A stretch of 23,976 nt of DNA, taken from the NCBI GenBank assembly GCA_905182935.1, contig CAJJDL010000122.1:1-23976 (forward strand), in the 5' to 3' direction. The translations under genes were made by a program, and so were the position numbers. This document shows positions 8,187 to 15,587 of the stretch, in pieces. The notes under the pieces were generated by a model that saw only the letters and a program-made list of their open reading frames with translations, did no database searches and had not been told where the DNA came from. Every line of letters starts with the position of its first letter. Positions within the stretch are counted from its first letter, which is position 1. Source of the stretch: an uncultured Nitrospinaceae bacterium (GTDB taxonomy: Bacteria; Nitrospinota; Nitrospinia; Nitrospinales; VA-1).

Positions 8187-8489
8187 TTATACTTGCTGAA
8201 CGACTCTTGGTCCATTCCGGTCAATGATCCATTTATTAAGCATCAGAATTTCATCAAAATTTAGCAGATTAATTAATGTGCTCGGGCTGCTATGATCTTC
8301 GTCATTAATTACCATGCCACAATAGTTTCTTTCAACGTAGGCAGCAACATGCGCTTTGAACTGGGGGAACTCAGTAAATAACTCCGAAAAAATTTCTTTT
8401 TGATACGCGGAGTTTTTGTCCTTATATCTATATTTAGAAAGCTTTAAGGTTAGCTTGCTTTTAAAGTTTGCTTTTATGAGAATTCCCAT
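8187..8489 (-). CDS. Hypothetical 100-aa protein
   Basis: Not recognised. The product is soluble-looking, with a basic N-terminal third rich in Lys and a more acidic middle (INDEDHSSPST); no signal peptide or membrane segment is seen. A purine-rich ribosome site GAGAGAAG sits five bases before the ATG, which supports translation. It is convergent with exbD, 12 bases away, and divergent from the M18 aminopeptidase gene. Its codon use looks like that of its neighbours. It could be a lineage-specific orphan. Confidence 0.55.
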   Translation of the reverse strand: MGILIKANFKSKLTLKLSKYRYKDKNSAYQKEIFSELFTEFPQFKAHVAAYVERNYCGMVINDEDHSSPSTLINLLNFDEILMLNKWIIDRNGPRVVQQV

Positions 8490-8733
8490 AATTCTTCTCT
8501 CAGCTAAGAGTTGACTAGATCATAGTAGCAATAGAATAAAATAAATCATTCTTAAATTCAATTTTAAATTTATACTAAATGCTAAAATAGATCAGTTGGT
8601 TGTTTTAAGAATCTTCACTGCTTATATTATATTTTGGTATTGATATTTCCCTCTGGATTTTAAAATTATTGGTACAATAAGTGACTATAATTCTGCTAAT
8701 GGAATTTCGATTGTTTAAAGCTCTGAGAAAAGT

Positions 8734-10107
8734 ATGAAAAAAAATGAAAAAAAATATCAGGTTAGGAGCAGATCCTTACTTGATTTTATTGATAAATCGC
8801 CAACTCCTTTTCATGCGGTCAAAACATTAAAAGACCAACTGAAAAAAGCAGAATATGTTGAGTTGTATGAACACGAGGAATGGAAGATTTCTGCGGGTGG
8901 TCAGTATTTTGTGGTTCGTAACGATTCATCTTTAGTCGCATTTTCTGTTGGTTCAAAAAAGCCGCATGACTCAGGTTTTAAAATTATTGGAGCACACACA
9001 GATAGTCCCAACTTACGTCTCAAGCCCAACCCAGTATATGTAAAAAATGGTTATGTTCAGTTGGGTGTTGAAGTTTATGGTGGGGCTCTCTTATCCACTT
9101 GGACAGATAGAGACTTGTCATTGGCGGGGCGAGTAATACTAAAGGTAACTAATGAAAAATCCTCAAAAACAGTTCATGACAAATACAAATCATTGCCCTC
9201 TTTAGATAATTATGGCTGTGTGACACGTTTAGTTAAGTTTAATCGACCTTTACTGCGTATCCCTCAACTAGCTATTCATTTAAATCGATCAGTAAATGAA
9301 AAGGGTTTGGTGCTTAACCCCCAGAAGCATCTTCCGCCTATTTTGGCATTGGTGGATGAAAAAATAAAAACGGAAAAAATTTTAGAAGAATTAGTTGCTA
9401 AAGAATTGAAGTGCAAACCATCAGATATTCTTTCCCTAGAGTTGCAACTATATGACTTGCAAAAAGGTTCATTTGCAGGAGCAAATGATGAGTTTATATT
9501 TTCTTCCCGACTAGATAACCTTGCTTCATGTCATGCCGCATTGGTATCGTTACTGGAGTCAGCTCGTAAAGACTTGGCTACACGGGTCTTAGTATTTTAC
9601 GATAATGAAGAAGTGGGAAGTGTGACTGCTCAAGGAGGAAGTTCCCCGTTTCTTAAAGATATTTTAGAACGTATATCCGTAGACGAAAATAAGCCAAGAG
9701 AAGCTTTCATGAGGGCAGTTGCAAGGTCACTATTTATTTCAGCAGATATGGCACATGGTGTCCATCCCAACTACTTAGAAATGCATGATGCCAATCATTT
9801 ACCGATGATGAATTCAGGACCCGTTATTAAAAGCCATTCTGGGCAAAAATATGCTACGGAAGGTGTCTCTGCATTGCAATTTGAAGAACTTTGCTTTAAG
9901 GCTAAAGTTCCCGTTCAAAATTTTGCTATAAGATCAGACCTGAAATGTGGAAGCACGATCGGACCAATTACTGCTGCGAGCCTTGGTATTAGGACCGTTG
10001 ATATAGGAACCTCAATGTTGTCGATGCATTCAATCCGAGAAATGGCGGGTTCTAAAGATCAAGAAAAGCTTGTTCTTGTTTTTAAGGAATTTTTTAAATC
10101 AAAATAA
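8734..10107 (+). CDS. apeB: M18 family aminopeptidase (aspartyl aminopeptidase type)
   Basis: This cytosolic metallo-aminopeptidase removes N-terminal residues (acidic ones in the best-known members) using two metal ions. The 457-aa product carries every M18 block: GAHTDSPNLRLKPNP (86-100) with H88 and D90; SRLDN with D261; FYDNEEVGS with E292/E293; SADMAHGVHPNY with D338; and SMHSIREM with H432. By family knowledge H88, D261, E293, D338 and H432 bind metal while D90 and E292 act in catalysis; all are present. Length is close to that of other bacterial M18 enzymes. The ATG is preceded by GAGAAAAG. The gene stands alone, with a weak TATAAT at 8686-8691 upstream. Confidence 0.95.
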   Translation: MKKNEKKYQVRSRSLLDFIDKSPTPFHAVKTLKDQLKKAEYVELYEHEEWKISAGGQYFVVRNDSSLVAFSVGSKKPHDSGFKIIGAHTDSPNLRLKPNPVYVKNGYVQLGVEVYGGALLSTWTDRDLSLAGRVILKVTNEKSSKTVHDKYKSLPSLDNYGCVTRLVKFNRPLLRIPQLAIHLNRSVNEKGLVLNPQKHLPPILALVDEKIKTEKILEELVAKELKCKPSDILSLELQLYDLQKGSFAGANDEFIFSSRLDNLASCHAALVSLLESARKDLATRVLVFYDNEEVGSVTAQGGSSPFLKDILERISVDENKPREAFMRAVARSLFISADMAHGVHPNYLEMHDANHLPMMNSGPVIKSHSGQKYATEGVSALQFEELCFKAKVPVQNFAIRSDLKCGSTIGPITAASLGIRTVDIGTSMLSMHSIREMAGSKDQEKLVLVFKEFFKSK

Positions 10108-10150
10108 TTTCAGGCGAAAGGTTGATAGATAGAGATTAATTTATCGTATT

Positions 10151-10723
10151 TCAATCAAATTTAATTATCGCTTCTTCTAAAATTTTGTTTGTCGCATTTG
10201 CAGCTGCAGATTGATTTTTTGATTGGAATAGCCTCACTGCTTTTCTTAAATTAATAAGAACTAGGTATTTGAATGGTGGCCCTTTCTTGAAATTGTAGTA
10301 GGCCCATCCAAGGTTGCCGTGAGCTTCGGCGTCATTTTGCCGCCGGTGAACAACTATATTTAATTGTCCTATCGCCTCTTCCCAACGTTCAAGATGGTTG
10401 TAGATATTCCCTAAGCTATACCTAGCATCTAAATTATCAGGCTCAAGTTCGACAGCTTTTTCAAAAGAAATTGCAGCTTCTTCTTTTCTATTCAGATTCT
10501 TATATGCCAAGGCAAGATTAAAGTGAGCCACGGTTGCGTTAGGGTTATTTTTGATTGATTTCTTATAAGCAGTAACTGCGTCTTCAAAACGACCTTCACG
10601 ACTAAACGTATTTCCTTGTATAAACCAGTCGGCTGCTTTTTCTTGAGACCAAATATTAGAAGTAACTCCAAGCAAAAAAAATAATGAAGTTGCAGTGAGT
10701 ATAGAAAATCTATTTTTGTTCAT
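10151..10723 (-). CDS. Exported TPR-repeat protein
   Basis: The 190-aa product starts with a Sec signal peptide (MNKNR then a hydrophobic stretch, likely cleaved near residue 27 after WSQ). It then has about three to four canonical tetratricopeptide repeats, each with the W/A-G-Y-A-P pattern (for example GRFEDAVTAYKKSIKNNPNA and NRKEEAAISFEKAVELEPDN). These form a superhelical scaffold for protein binding, probably in the periplasm. The partner is unknown. It is convergent with the M18 gene and 110 bases downstream of the ABC ATPase, so it may belong to the same unit. Confidence 0.85.
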   Translation of the reverse strand: MNKNRFSILTATSLFFLLGVTSNIWSQEKAADWFIQGNTFSREGRFEDAVTAYKKSIKNNPNATVAHFNLALAYKNLNRKEEAAISFEKAVELEPDNLDARYSLGNIYNHLERWEEAIGQLNIVVHRRQNDAEAHGNLGWAYYNFKKGPPFKYLVLINLRKAVRLFQSKNQSAAANATNKILEEAIIKFD

Positions 10724-10833
10724 CGAGAGTTTAATTAGTATGACAGATCGTTTATGGAGTTTAATATATAATTATACAGTATTTATTTAAACTGAAGAAA
10801 AGAATGTAGCGTCGTTAATTTCTTTAGAAGACT

Positions 10834-11619
10834 TTAGTCATAAGTCCGGCTTTCTGTTATCCAGTAACGCTCTGACCTTTTCTCCAATTCTATATGGCAA
10901 TCGAAAGCGTCTGATAACTTAGGTCCTGTCAGCATTTTATTTTTGCTTCCATGAGAAAATATGGTTCCATTTTTGAGAAAAAGCACGTGAGTTGTTAGTG
11001 GAAGGATTTCATCTATATGATGGGTAACATAGATTAATTGCGTTTTTATTTTAGCAAGCTTTTCCAAGGTTTTTAAAAAACGTTCTCTTGTTGGAATATC
11101 TAATCCAGCGCAAGGCTCATCTAGTATTAATAAATCTGGACGGTTGACTAGTGCTCTAGCCAAAAGAAGGCGACGAGCCTCTCCATACGATATTCTTCCA
11201 ATAGGTTCATCTCTTAAGTTTTGGATGTCTAAAAATTCTATCCAATAATTTGCTATTTCTTTCTGTTTTTGGGTGGCTTTTTTATATAGTCCTATTGAAG
11301 AAAAAAAACCTGATACAACCACATCGCTGCCAATTGTAGAGGGTGCATACCTTTCCTGATAATCTGCAGAGACAAAGCCAATTCGTTTTCTAGCATCGTT
11401 AAGTGGACCATGTTCCTCATTTCCGAACCATCTTACTTCTCCACCATCAATGGGGATCAATTCACCGAATATGAGTTTCATAAAAGAGGTCTTTCCTGCA
11501 CCATTAACTCCCACGACAGCCCAGTTTTCTTCATGTTTCATGGTCCAGTCGATAGAGTGAAGAACCTGTTTACTATTTAAAAAAACATCTGCTTTGCTAA
11601 TGCGTATAAGCCAGTTCAT
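10834..11619 (-). CDS. Soluble ABC ATPase (YlmA/ModF-like)
   Basis: This 261-aa ATP-binding protein has a complete nucleotide-binding domain: Walker A GVNGAGKTS (37-45), Q-loop around Q88, signature SYGEARR (144-150), Walker B LLILDEP with D167/E168, and the switch histidine H200 in VTHH. No membrane partner or solute-binding protein is nearby, so a transport role is doubtful. It resembles the single-domain, orphan ABC proteins of the YlmA/ModF-like group. It begins seven bases after the stop of the histidine phosphatase gene, so the two are co-translated or at least co-transcribed. Substrate unknown. Confidence 0.88.
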   Translation of the reverse strand: MNWLIRISKADVFLNSKQVLHSIDWTMKHEENWAVVGVNGAGKTSFMKLIFGELIPIDGGEVRWFGNEEHGPLNDARKRIGFVSADYQERYAPSTIGSDVVVSGFFSSIGLYKKATQKQKEIANYWIEFLDIQNLRDEPIGRISYGEARRLLLARALVNRPDLLILDEPCAGLDIPTRERFLKTLEKLAKIKTQLIYVTHHIDEILPLTTHVLFLKNGTIFSHGSKNKMLTGPKLSDAFDCHIELEKRSERYWITESRTYD

Positions 11620-11626
11620 TTTAAAA

Positions 11627-12298
11627 TTATAGAATATTATTGAGTGGATATTTTTTTTCAGTGGATTCTTGGTTGTCTATATTTTTGTGAGACCCTCCCA
11701 TTAGCTCCACTATAGGGTCTCCTTCTTTGTAATACTGGATAATGTTTATCGATGCATAGGGTTGGTTCATGCGGAAAAGATTTTTAACAGAAATCTTGAG
11801 TATGTGCGCTAGGATAATGCGTATAACCCCACCATGACAAAATATGACGATAGTATCATCAGGATGTTTAGCGATAATAGTCTTAAATTTTGGTATCACC
11901 CGGTCTCTAAGTTGAAAAAATGATTCTCCGCCTTCAACATGAAATAGTTCTAAATTATTGAGTCTTTCCTTGAGCCTTCCAGGATGTTTGCGATTGATAT
12001 CAGCGATACTCAATCCTTCCCAGTCGCCAAACGCTAATTCGCGCAGGTTTTTATAAGGAATATGCCTTAGGTTGTGTTTGTCTGCAATGCATTTAGCACC
12101 TATTTGAGCTCTTTTAAGGTCACTACTATAAACAGCTTTAATTGGAGTTGTTTTTAAAGCTTCAGCAATACAAAGGCTTTGTTTCAATCCATTTTTAGAT
12201 AGGTCAACATTATAATGCCCATTGAAACAAATTTTTTGGGCATTGGTGGTTTCACCATGTCTTATAAGATAAATTCGGCAGGCTTTTTTGCCATTCAT
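11627..12298 (-). CDS. Histidine phosphatase family protein (phosphoglycerate mutase / alpha-ribazole phosphatase type)
   Basis: The 223-aa product is a branch-1 histidine phosphatase. The catalytic block LIRHGET (11-17) contains the phosphorylated H14; R63 (SSDLKRA), E87 (LREL) and H155 (FCHGGV) complete the active site. The FGDWEGL motif (90-96) is frequent in CobC/GpmB-like members such as alpha-ribazole-5'-phosphate phosphatase, but no other cobalamin genes are here, so the substrate is open. The chain ends in a polar tail (about 195-223). It is followed at seven bases by the ABC ATPase gene and is separated from the tiny membrane-protein genes upstream by a strong terminator. Confidence 0.9.
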   Translation of the reverse strand: MNGKKACRIYLIRHGETTNAQKICFNGHYNVDLSKNGLKQSLCIAEALKTTPIKAVYSSDLKRAQIGAKCIADKHNLRHIPYKNLRELAFGDWEGLSIADINRKHPGRLKERLNNLELFHVEGGESFFQLRDRVIPKFKTIIAKHPDDTIVIFCHGGVIRIILAHILKISVKNLFRMNQPYASINIIQYYKEGDPIVELMGGSHKNIDNQESTEKKYPLNNIL

Positions 12299-12332
12299 TG
12301 TGATCTAATTTAAACGGACAGTATTTTTTGGC

Positions 12333-12367
12333 AAAAAAAAATGACAAGCTCGGAAGCTTGTCATTTT
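12333..12367 (-). terminator. Strong rho-independent terminator of the tiny membrane-protein genes
   Basis: ATGACAAGCT (12341-12350) and AGCTTGTCAT (12355-12364) form a perfect 10-bp stem around a CGGA loop. The stem extends by three further A-T pairs and, on the minus strand, is followed by an eight-T run. It lies 24 bases after the stop of the 57-aa gene, isolating that unit from the phosphatase gene downstream. Confidence 0.93.
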
Positions 12368-12390
12368 CATTGAAGCTAGTTTATCGTTGC

Positions 12391-12564
12391 CTAGTGACCA
12401 GAAGCAGCAGGCGCTCCTGAAGACCAAAGATAGAAAAAATCTAATCCTTGAACTGACATAAGTCCCCAATTAATGAAGAAATAATAACTACACATTACTA
12501 TAAATGCAATTAAAAACCACGTTATGGACTTACCGGTTATGAATTTCTTTTCTTCAAATTCCAC
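12391..12564 (-). CDS. Small membrane protein, 57 aa
   Basis: Not recognised. A GTG start at 12564 is preceded by AGGGGGC with a four-base gap, an excellent ribosome site, and the stop is TAG. The product has a charged start (MEFEEKKF), one transmembrane helix (about residues 14-36, rich in Phe, Ile, Tyr), a second hydrophobic stretch near 40-47, and an AAS-GH tail ending in histidine. It is 51 bases downstream of another tiny membrane gene on the same strand and is followed by a strong terminator, so the two form a defined transcription unit. Size and location near a DUF420 gene suggest an accessory subunit of a respiratory complex; this is inference only. Confidence 0.72.
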   Translation of the reverse strand: MEFEEKKFITGKSITWFLIAFIVMCSYYFFINWGLMSVQGLDFFYLWSSGAPAASGH

Positions 12565-12615
12565 AATTGCCCCCTTTAGAGTTTAGCAAACCAATTTTAT
12601 TTAAGCCGCCTTCAC

Positions 12616-12720
12616 TTATCTCCACACTGAAGCGAACCAGTAAAAAAACCACAAACACCACATAACAGTTCCGATGTAGATCCACGGGCCGGCTTTTTCC
12701 TTAAGTTTCTCTAAATCCAT
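12616..12720 (-). CDS. Tiny single-helix membrane protein, 34 aa
   Basis: Not recognised. ATG at 12720 follows AGGGGC with six bases between. The product has a short amphipathic, lysine-rich start (MDLEKLKEKAGP) and one helix of about 20 residues very rich in Trp, Phe and Tyr (five Trp in 34 residues). Such aromatic single-helix peptides are common as small subunits of cytochrome oxidases and other respiratory complexes, but no family match is claimed. It is the first gene of the unit that ends at 12391, and it is divergent from the 35-aa gene across 106 bases that contain an FNR-like dyad. Confidence 0.68.
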   Translation of the reverse strand: MDLEKLKEKAGPWIYIGTVMWCLWFFYWFASVWR

Positions 12721-12767
12721 TGAAATGCCCCTAAAATAAAAGTGTTAAATATTAAAACAAATTACCC

Positions 12768-12797
12768 TTGACAGTTGTAAATTTTGGGTGCTATTTT
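12768..12797 (+). promoter_or_regulatory. Candidate promoter for the 35-aa gene
   Basis: A perfect -35 TTGACA (12768-12773) is followed after 18 bases by TATTTT (12792-12797). The FNR-like dyad begins inside this -10 and extends over the start site, which would fit repression on this side. Confidence 0.4.
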
Positions 12798-12809
12798 GAC
12801 TCAAATCAA
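12796..12809. promoter_or_regulatory. FNR/CRP-type binding site
   Basis: TTGAC-TCAA-ATCAA matches the FNR consensus TTGAT-N4-ATCAA at nine of ten positions. It lies between two divergent tiny membrane-protein genes, 18 bases before the plus-strand ATG (12827) and 76 bases before the minus-strand ATG (12720). Relative to the minus gene it could sit near a class I activation position if transcription starts close to 12740. On the plus strand it overlaps the probable start of transcription from TTGACA (12768-12773). A regulator gene is not in the window. Confidence 0.55.
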
Positions 12810-12826
12810 TCTTCATGAGGTAAAGC

Positions 12827-12934
12827 ATGTCCAGTAAAGACGGAAAAATCTTCGACAATATAGTTTATATAGGCCTTGGAGTTAACGCTCTAACCGCCCT
12901 TTATTTATTACTGATGTATTTTGAGATCATTTAA
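12827..12934 (+). CDS. Tiny single-helix membrane protein, 35 aa
   Basis: Not recognised. ATG at 12827 is preceded by GAGG at 12817-12820 with a six-base gap. The product has a polar start (MSSKDGKIFD), then one hydrophobic helix from about residue 12 to the end, rich in Leu, Ile and Tyr, and stops with TAA. It is divergent from the two other tiny membrane genes and shares their FNR-like control region, which suggests a common theme such as a respiratory complex. It is convergent with the DUF420 gene. A gene this short could be spurious, but the ribosome site and control region argue for translation. Confidence 0.6.
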   Translation: MSSKDGKIFDNIVYIGLGVNALTALYLLLMYFEII

Positions 12935-13077
12935 TTCGCAAAAACTTTACCACAGGGCTTTAAAAAGTGTCAAGGAGAAAACCCCCCAGAGACCATAATT
13001 CGAATGTCCCATACTCCTTATATCCATCAGCAATTTTTCCTGTTTTACGGCTCATCGGTGTAGTGTTTTTATTTGAG

Positions 13078-13788
13078 CTATGTTTTAGGATAAACCACGT
13101 AAAGCATTAGGTAGACTAGGGTACTAGTTACTAAAATTAGAGAAAAAATTATCATAGTGGCTCTACCTAGAATTCGGTGCCGTTTAGCACCGTTGGGGAG
13201 AGATTTTTCGATAAATTTTTCTAGGAAAACAACCAGGGCAATGACGCCAAAAATGATTGCCCAAGCGAGACTAGCAGCAAAAGATTTATCACGTATAAAA
13301 GTAAGCACTAACTGATTCCCCGCCCAGAGTGAAGCAAGAATAACCATAGTTGATTTGAATACTTTGGGACTTGATTTTAATTCCCTGCTTTGGAGAACAT
13401 ACTCACCATCAATCTTGTCACATGCACGAAATCCCTGAAAAATCATGTAGATAGAAAATATTAGTCCAAGGCAGACTAAAATAAGGTGCGTAGTTAAAAT
13501 TGGTACAAATACATTTTTGTAGACCTCTTCTGGACCACCAAACCCTTCTTTCCCCTCAAGAGTCAATACGCCCAATTGGCGAGCATAGTAGTAGCCGATA
13601 AAATAAATTAACATCGAAACCATCGATAAAAAAATTAGCTTATGGTGCTGGGTACCGAGCCCCTTTTTAGCCAACACCCAGGCATAGAGAAACATTACGG
13701 TAAAAAGTACTGCGAGTAGATAGCTGAGGTCGGCACCAAAGGTGCCAGAGGGGGCTAAAAAACCAGGTTTTGCAAGCAACTCTTTCAT
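13078..13788 (-). CDS. DUF420 integral membrane protein (cytochrome oxidase-associated)
   Basis: The 236-aa product is polytopic, with about five to six membrane segments. The layout and histidines (H48/H49, H101 in the LTTHLIL stretch, and H204 in KRHRILGR) match the DUF420 family. Members of that family are often encoded next to heme-copper oxidase genes, and Bacillus CtaM, needed to mature the aa3 oxidase, belongs to it. No oxidase subunit gene is visible here; the tiny membrane-protein genes next to it are candidates for accessory parts. It lies 94 bases downstream of a 57-aa membrane gene and may be the end of that unit. The family call rests on length, topology and the His/Arg motif. 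Confidence 0.75.
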   Translation of the reverse strand: MKELLAKPGFLAPSGTFGADLSYLLAVLFTVMFLYAWVLAKKGLGTQHHKLIFLSMVSMLIYFIGYYYARQLGVLTLEGKEGFGGPEEVYKNVFVPILTTHLILVCLGLIFSIYMIFQGFRACDKIDGEYVLQSRELKSSPKVFKSTMVILASLWAGNQLVLTFIRDKSFAASLAWAIIFGVIALVVFLEKFIEKSLPNGAKRHRILGRATMIIFSLILVTSTLVYLMLYVVYPKT

Positions 13789-13882
13789 AATATTAACGGG
13801 ATAAGGAAAGCTAGTTACTCAAGCTTTGCAAACTTTTAGTATGGAGATAATATAAAGCACTCCAGTTAGGTTTACCTTGATG

Positions 13883-14056
13883 TTATTTTCTTTCTAGAAG
13901 CCAAGTTCCTCCATAGAATTCAACCGCCCCTAATACTGAAAGATAAAGAAGAGGTTCCATTTTTGACTGGCCAAAAAATAATATAACTACTGAAGTGATT
14001 GTGGCAAGACCTAATAATTGTAATGCTCTTCCTATGTAATAGGCTAATCGTTTCAT
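13883..14056 (-). CDS. Small membrane protein, 57 aa, two hydrophobic segments
   Basis: Not recognised. ATG at 14056 lies six bases after the stop codon of the upstream 194-aa gene, implying translational coupling, as no separate Shine-Dalgarno is evident. The product starts with a basic MKRLAYYIGR, has two hydrophobic segments (about 11-29 and 35-48) joined by a short polar turn (GQSKME), and ends with a basic WLLERK. This is an alpha-hairpin membrane protein with both ends likely cytoplasmic. A plus-strand frame overlapping 13999-14379 is an antisense shadow. Confidence 0.68.
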   Translation of the reverse strand: MKRLAYYIGRALQLLGLATITSVVILFFGQSKMEPLLYLSVLGAVEFYGGTWLLERK

Positions 14057-14062
14057 TAGTGT

Positions 14063-14647
14063 TTAAATTGCCATTTTTGCCTTCACCTGTTTATTGGCAT
14101 CAATTAATTGCTCAATATTTTTTTGGGCAAAGCTTTTGGTTGATTCTAGAACTAGGTAAAGAGCTATGCTTCCCTGGGGTGTTAAAGCACCTTTTATTTC
14201 TTGAAGAGACTTCTTGCCTGCTTCCGAATCCAGGGTTTTTATTTTTTCTAATATTTCCTTATCGTTATAAAGGTCATCTAAGGGATAACGATAAAGCAGC
14301 TTTACATAATCTCTTTCTTTTTCAGTATTTTTGTTTGTGTCTAATAAAATATTTTCCATTTCCACAGAAAATGGCTTAAGTTTAAGACTTGTAACTATTT
14401 TTTTGATTTCTTTGAAATAATTTTTCATATGGCTATCCCCTTTTAGTTCGTCTTGAGGAATCTTCGAACTAATTTCAAACTGGATACTCTCATCAACCAC
14501 TTTAGCACGGCTTATTTCATAAGTGATATTGTCATGGTTGAAACGGCGTCCTTTTTTTTCGTTATATTTTTTTTGCATCTCGATCACTAGAGACTCTAGA
14601 GCCTTCCCTGCATATCTAGTAAAAAGGATATTTTTTAATGTTGCCAT
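14063..14647 (-). CDS. Hypothetical 194-aa protein
   Basis: Not recognised. The product is highly charged (many Lys and Glu), with no signal peptide or membrane segment, and probably alpha-helical with a beta portion near residues 40-60. The start is taken at ATG 14647 (MATLKN) because GGAGGA sits just upstream and a good promoter lies at 14679-14706. The frame remains open upstream to 14749, but that would place the promoter inside the gene. The last 40 residues form a lysine-rich helix (QKNIEQLIDANKQVKAKM). It is coupled to the 57-aa membrane protein gene downstream, which suggests that the two act together at the membrane. Confidence 0.72.
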   Translation of the reverse strand: MATLKNILFTRYAGKALESLVIEMQKKYNEKKGRRFNHDNITYEISRAKVVDESIQFEISSKIPQDELKGDSHMKNYFKEIKKIVTSLKLKPFSVEMENILLDTNKNTEKERDYVKLLYRYPLDDLYNDKEILEKIKTLDSEAGKKSLQEIKGALTPQGSIALYLVLESTKSFAQKNIEQLIDANKQVKAKMAI

Positions 14648-14678
14648 AAAACTTCCTCCAAAGTAAAAATTTGAGCTT

Positions 14679-14706
14679 ATATTAAAACTTGAAATTAGAT
14701 TGTCAA
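14679..14706 (-). promoter_or_regulatory. Promoter of the 194-aa gene
   Basis: On the minus strand, TTGACA (14706-14701) and TAATAT (14684-14679) are separated by 16 bases, about 32 bases before the ATG at 14647. The perfect -35 and the ribosome site GGAGGA between promoter and ATG support this start. Confidence 0.6.
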
Positions 14707-14800
14707 TTGTGCGAGCTAAAATAGCATGTCCATTATCACTTGAACACATCTAATTTATTTTTTCGAATCAATGAGAATGGATTTTGGTGGTAGGTTTTTC

Positions 14801-15562
14801 TTAGCCAGAAGTTGGTTTGATAAATTGATTAGAACCGTCCCCTTGGTATACATACTGCATCTTAATACACCCAGTCTCCTTATTGGTGCAGTAAAAATCA
14901 AGAAATTTAACTTTCACATATTGGTTGTCAGCAGTTTTCACAGCATAGGTATTTGGTTTGGCCGAGAGTCTGTGAGTTAGATAATTATATGAGTACCATT
15001 TTAAAAGAATAGGGTTTTCTGTGTCAGTTTTTGTGGCGATATCTGGGGTATAGTTGTCTTGCGGAACATCTACAACTTGGTCAAAATTAAGCTTCCCTAA
15101 ATTGATCAAACCAGCCTTGCCAAACTTATTCGTAGCGCCTCCATTGGAGATAACTTTACTTCTGCGGAATGCTAAATCCCATTCTAGCGATGTCCTGTCA
15201 TGAATATCAACTACATTTCCTCTAGAAAAATCAAAGTATACCCAATCGTTTTCAGATGATGCATTTATTACTGTTAGTTTTGTCTCTATAAGGTTTGATG
15301 GTTTTGAGCCTTTTATTGTTTGGGCGTGACCACTGTTACTTATTGGGACAACGCCCTCTTTTGGAAGGTTTACACTCGGTGAATCGGCAAAATTTTCCAG
15401 TTGGACCATTTTAATGGGTACCCAGTAAAGTCCGATTAACAGAATACTGATGCATAGGTTAAGGATAAATAAACTCCGCCAAAGTTTCTTTTTTTTAAAA
15501 GTCTGTTCCGCTAATGGTTTTGTCGTTTGAGCCGTTGGTTTAAATTGTTCGGTATTTGTCAT
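14801..15562 (-). CDS. HmuY-family protein with N-terminal membrane anchor
   Basis: The 253-aa product has a cytoplasmic polar stretch (1-28), one membrane helix (about 29-49) and an exported C-terminal domain. The domain, from about residue 92 to the end, follows the HmuY pattern: WVYFDFSRGNVVD, then TSLEWDLAFRRSKVISNGGATN, later LKWYSYN, and a final beta strand with KMQYVYQGDG. HmuY proteins of Bacteroidota bind heme at the cell surface, but many relatives elsewhere have unknown ligands and this one is anchored rather than a lipoprotein. Two cysteines (CTNKETGC) near the end could form a disulfide. It follows the CsgG-like gene after 25 bases, so both are in one operon. Confidence 0.82.
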   Translation of the reverse strand: MTNTEQFKPTAQTTKPLAEQTFKKKKLWRSLFILNLCISILLIGLYWVPIKMVQLENFADSPSVNLPKEGVVPISNSGHAQTIKGSKPSNLIETKLTVINASSENDWVYFDFSRGNVVDIHDRTSLEWDLAFRRSKVISNGGATNKFGKAGLINLGKLNFDQVVDVPQDNYTPDIATKTDTENPILLKWYSYNYLTHRLSAKPNTYAVKTADNQYVKVKFLDFYCTNKETGCIKMQYVYQGDGSNQFIKPTSG

Positions 15563-15587
15563 GGTTTGGTTGTGATTGGCGTTATTC

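Noticed and set aside
12995..13065. Plus-strand 19-codon frame (MSHTPY...)
   Set aside because: Too short, without a ribosome site, and it has no hydrophobic or other protein-like character unlike the neighbouring tiny genes.
13999..14379. Plus-strand frame of 126 codons with hydrophobic composition
   Set aside because: Antisense to two coupled minus-strand genes that have a promoter, ribosome site and normal stop/start spacing.
14648..14749. N-terminal extension of the 194-aa protein (start at 14749)
   Set aside because: A near-consensus promoter and a strong ribosome site lie inside the extension and point to the ATG at 14647.
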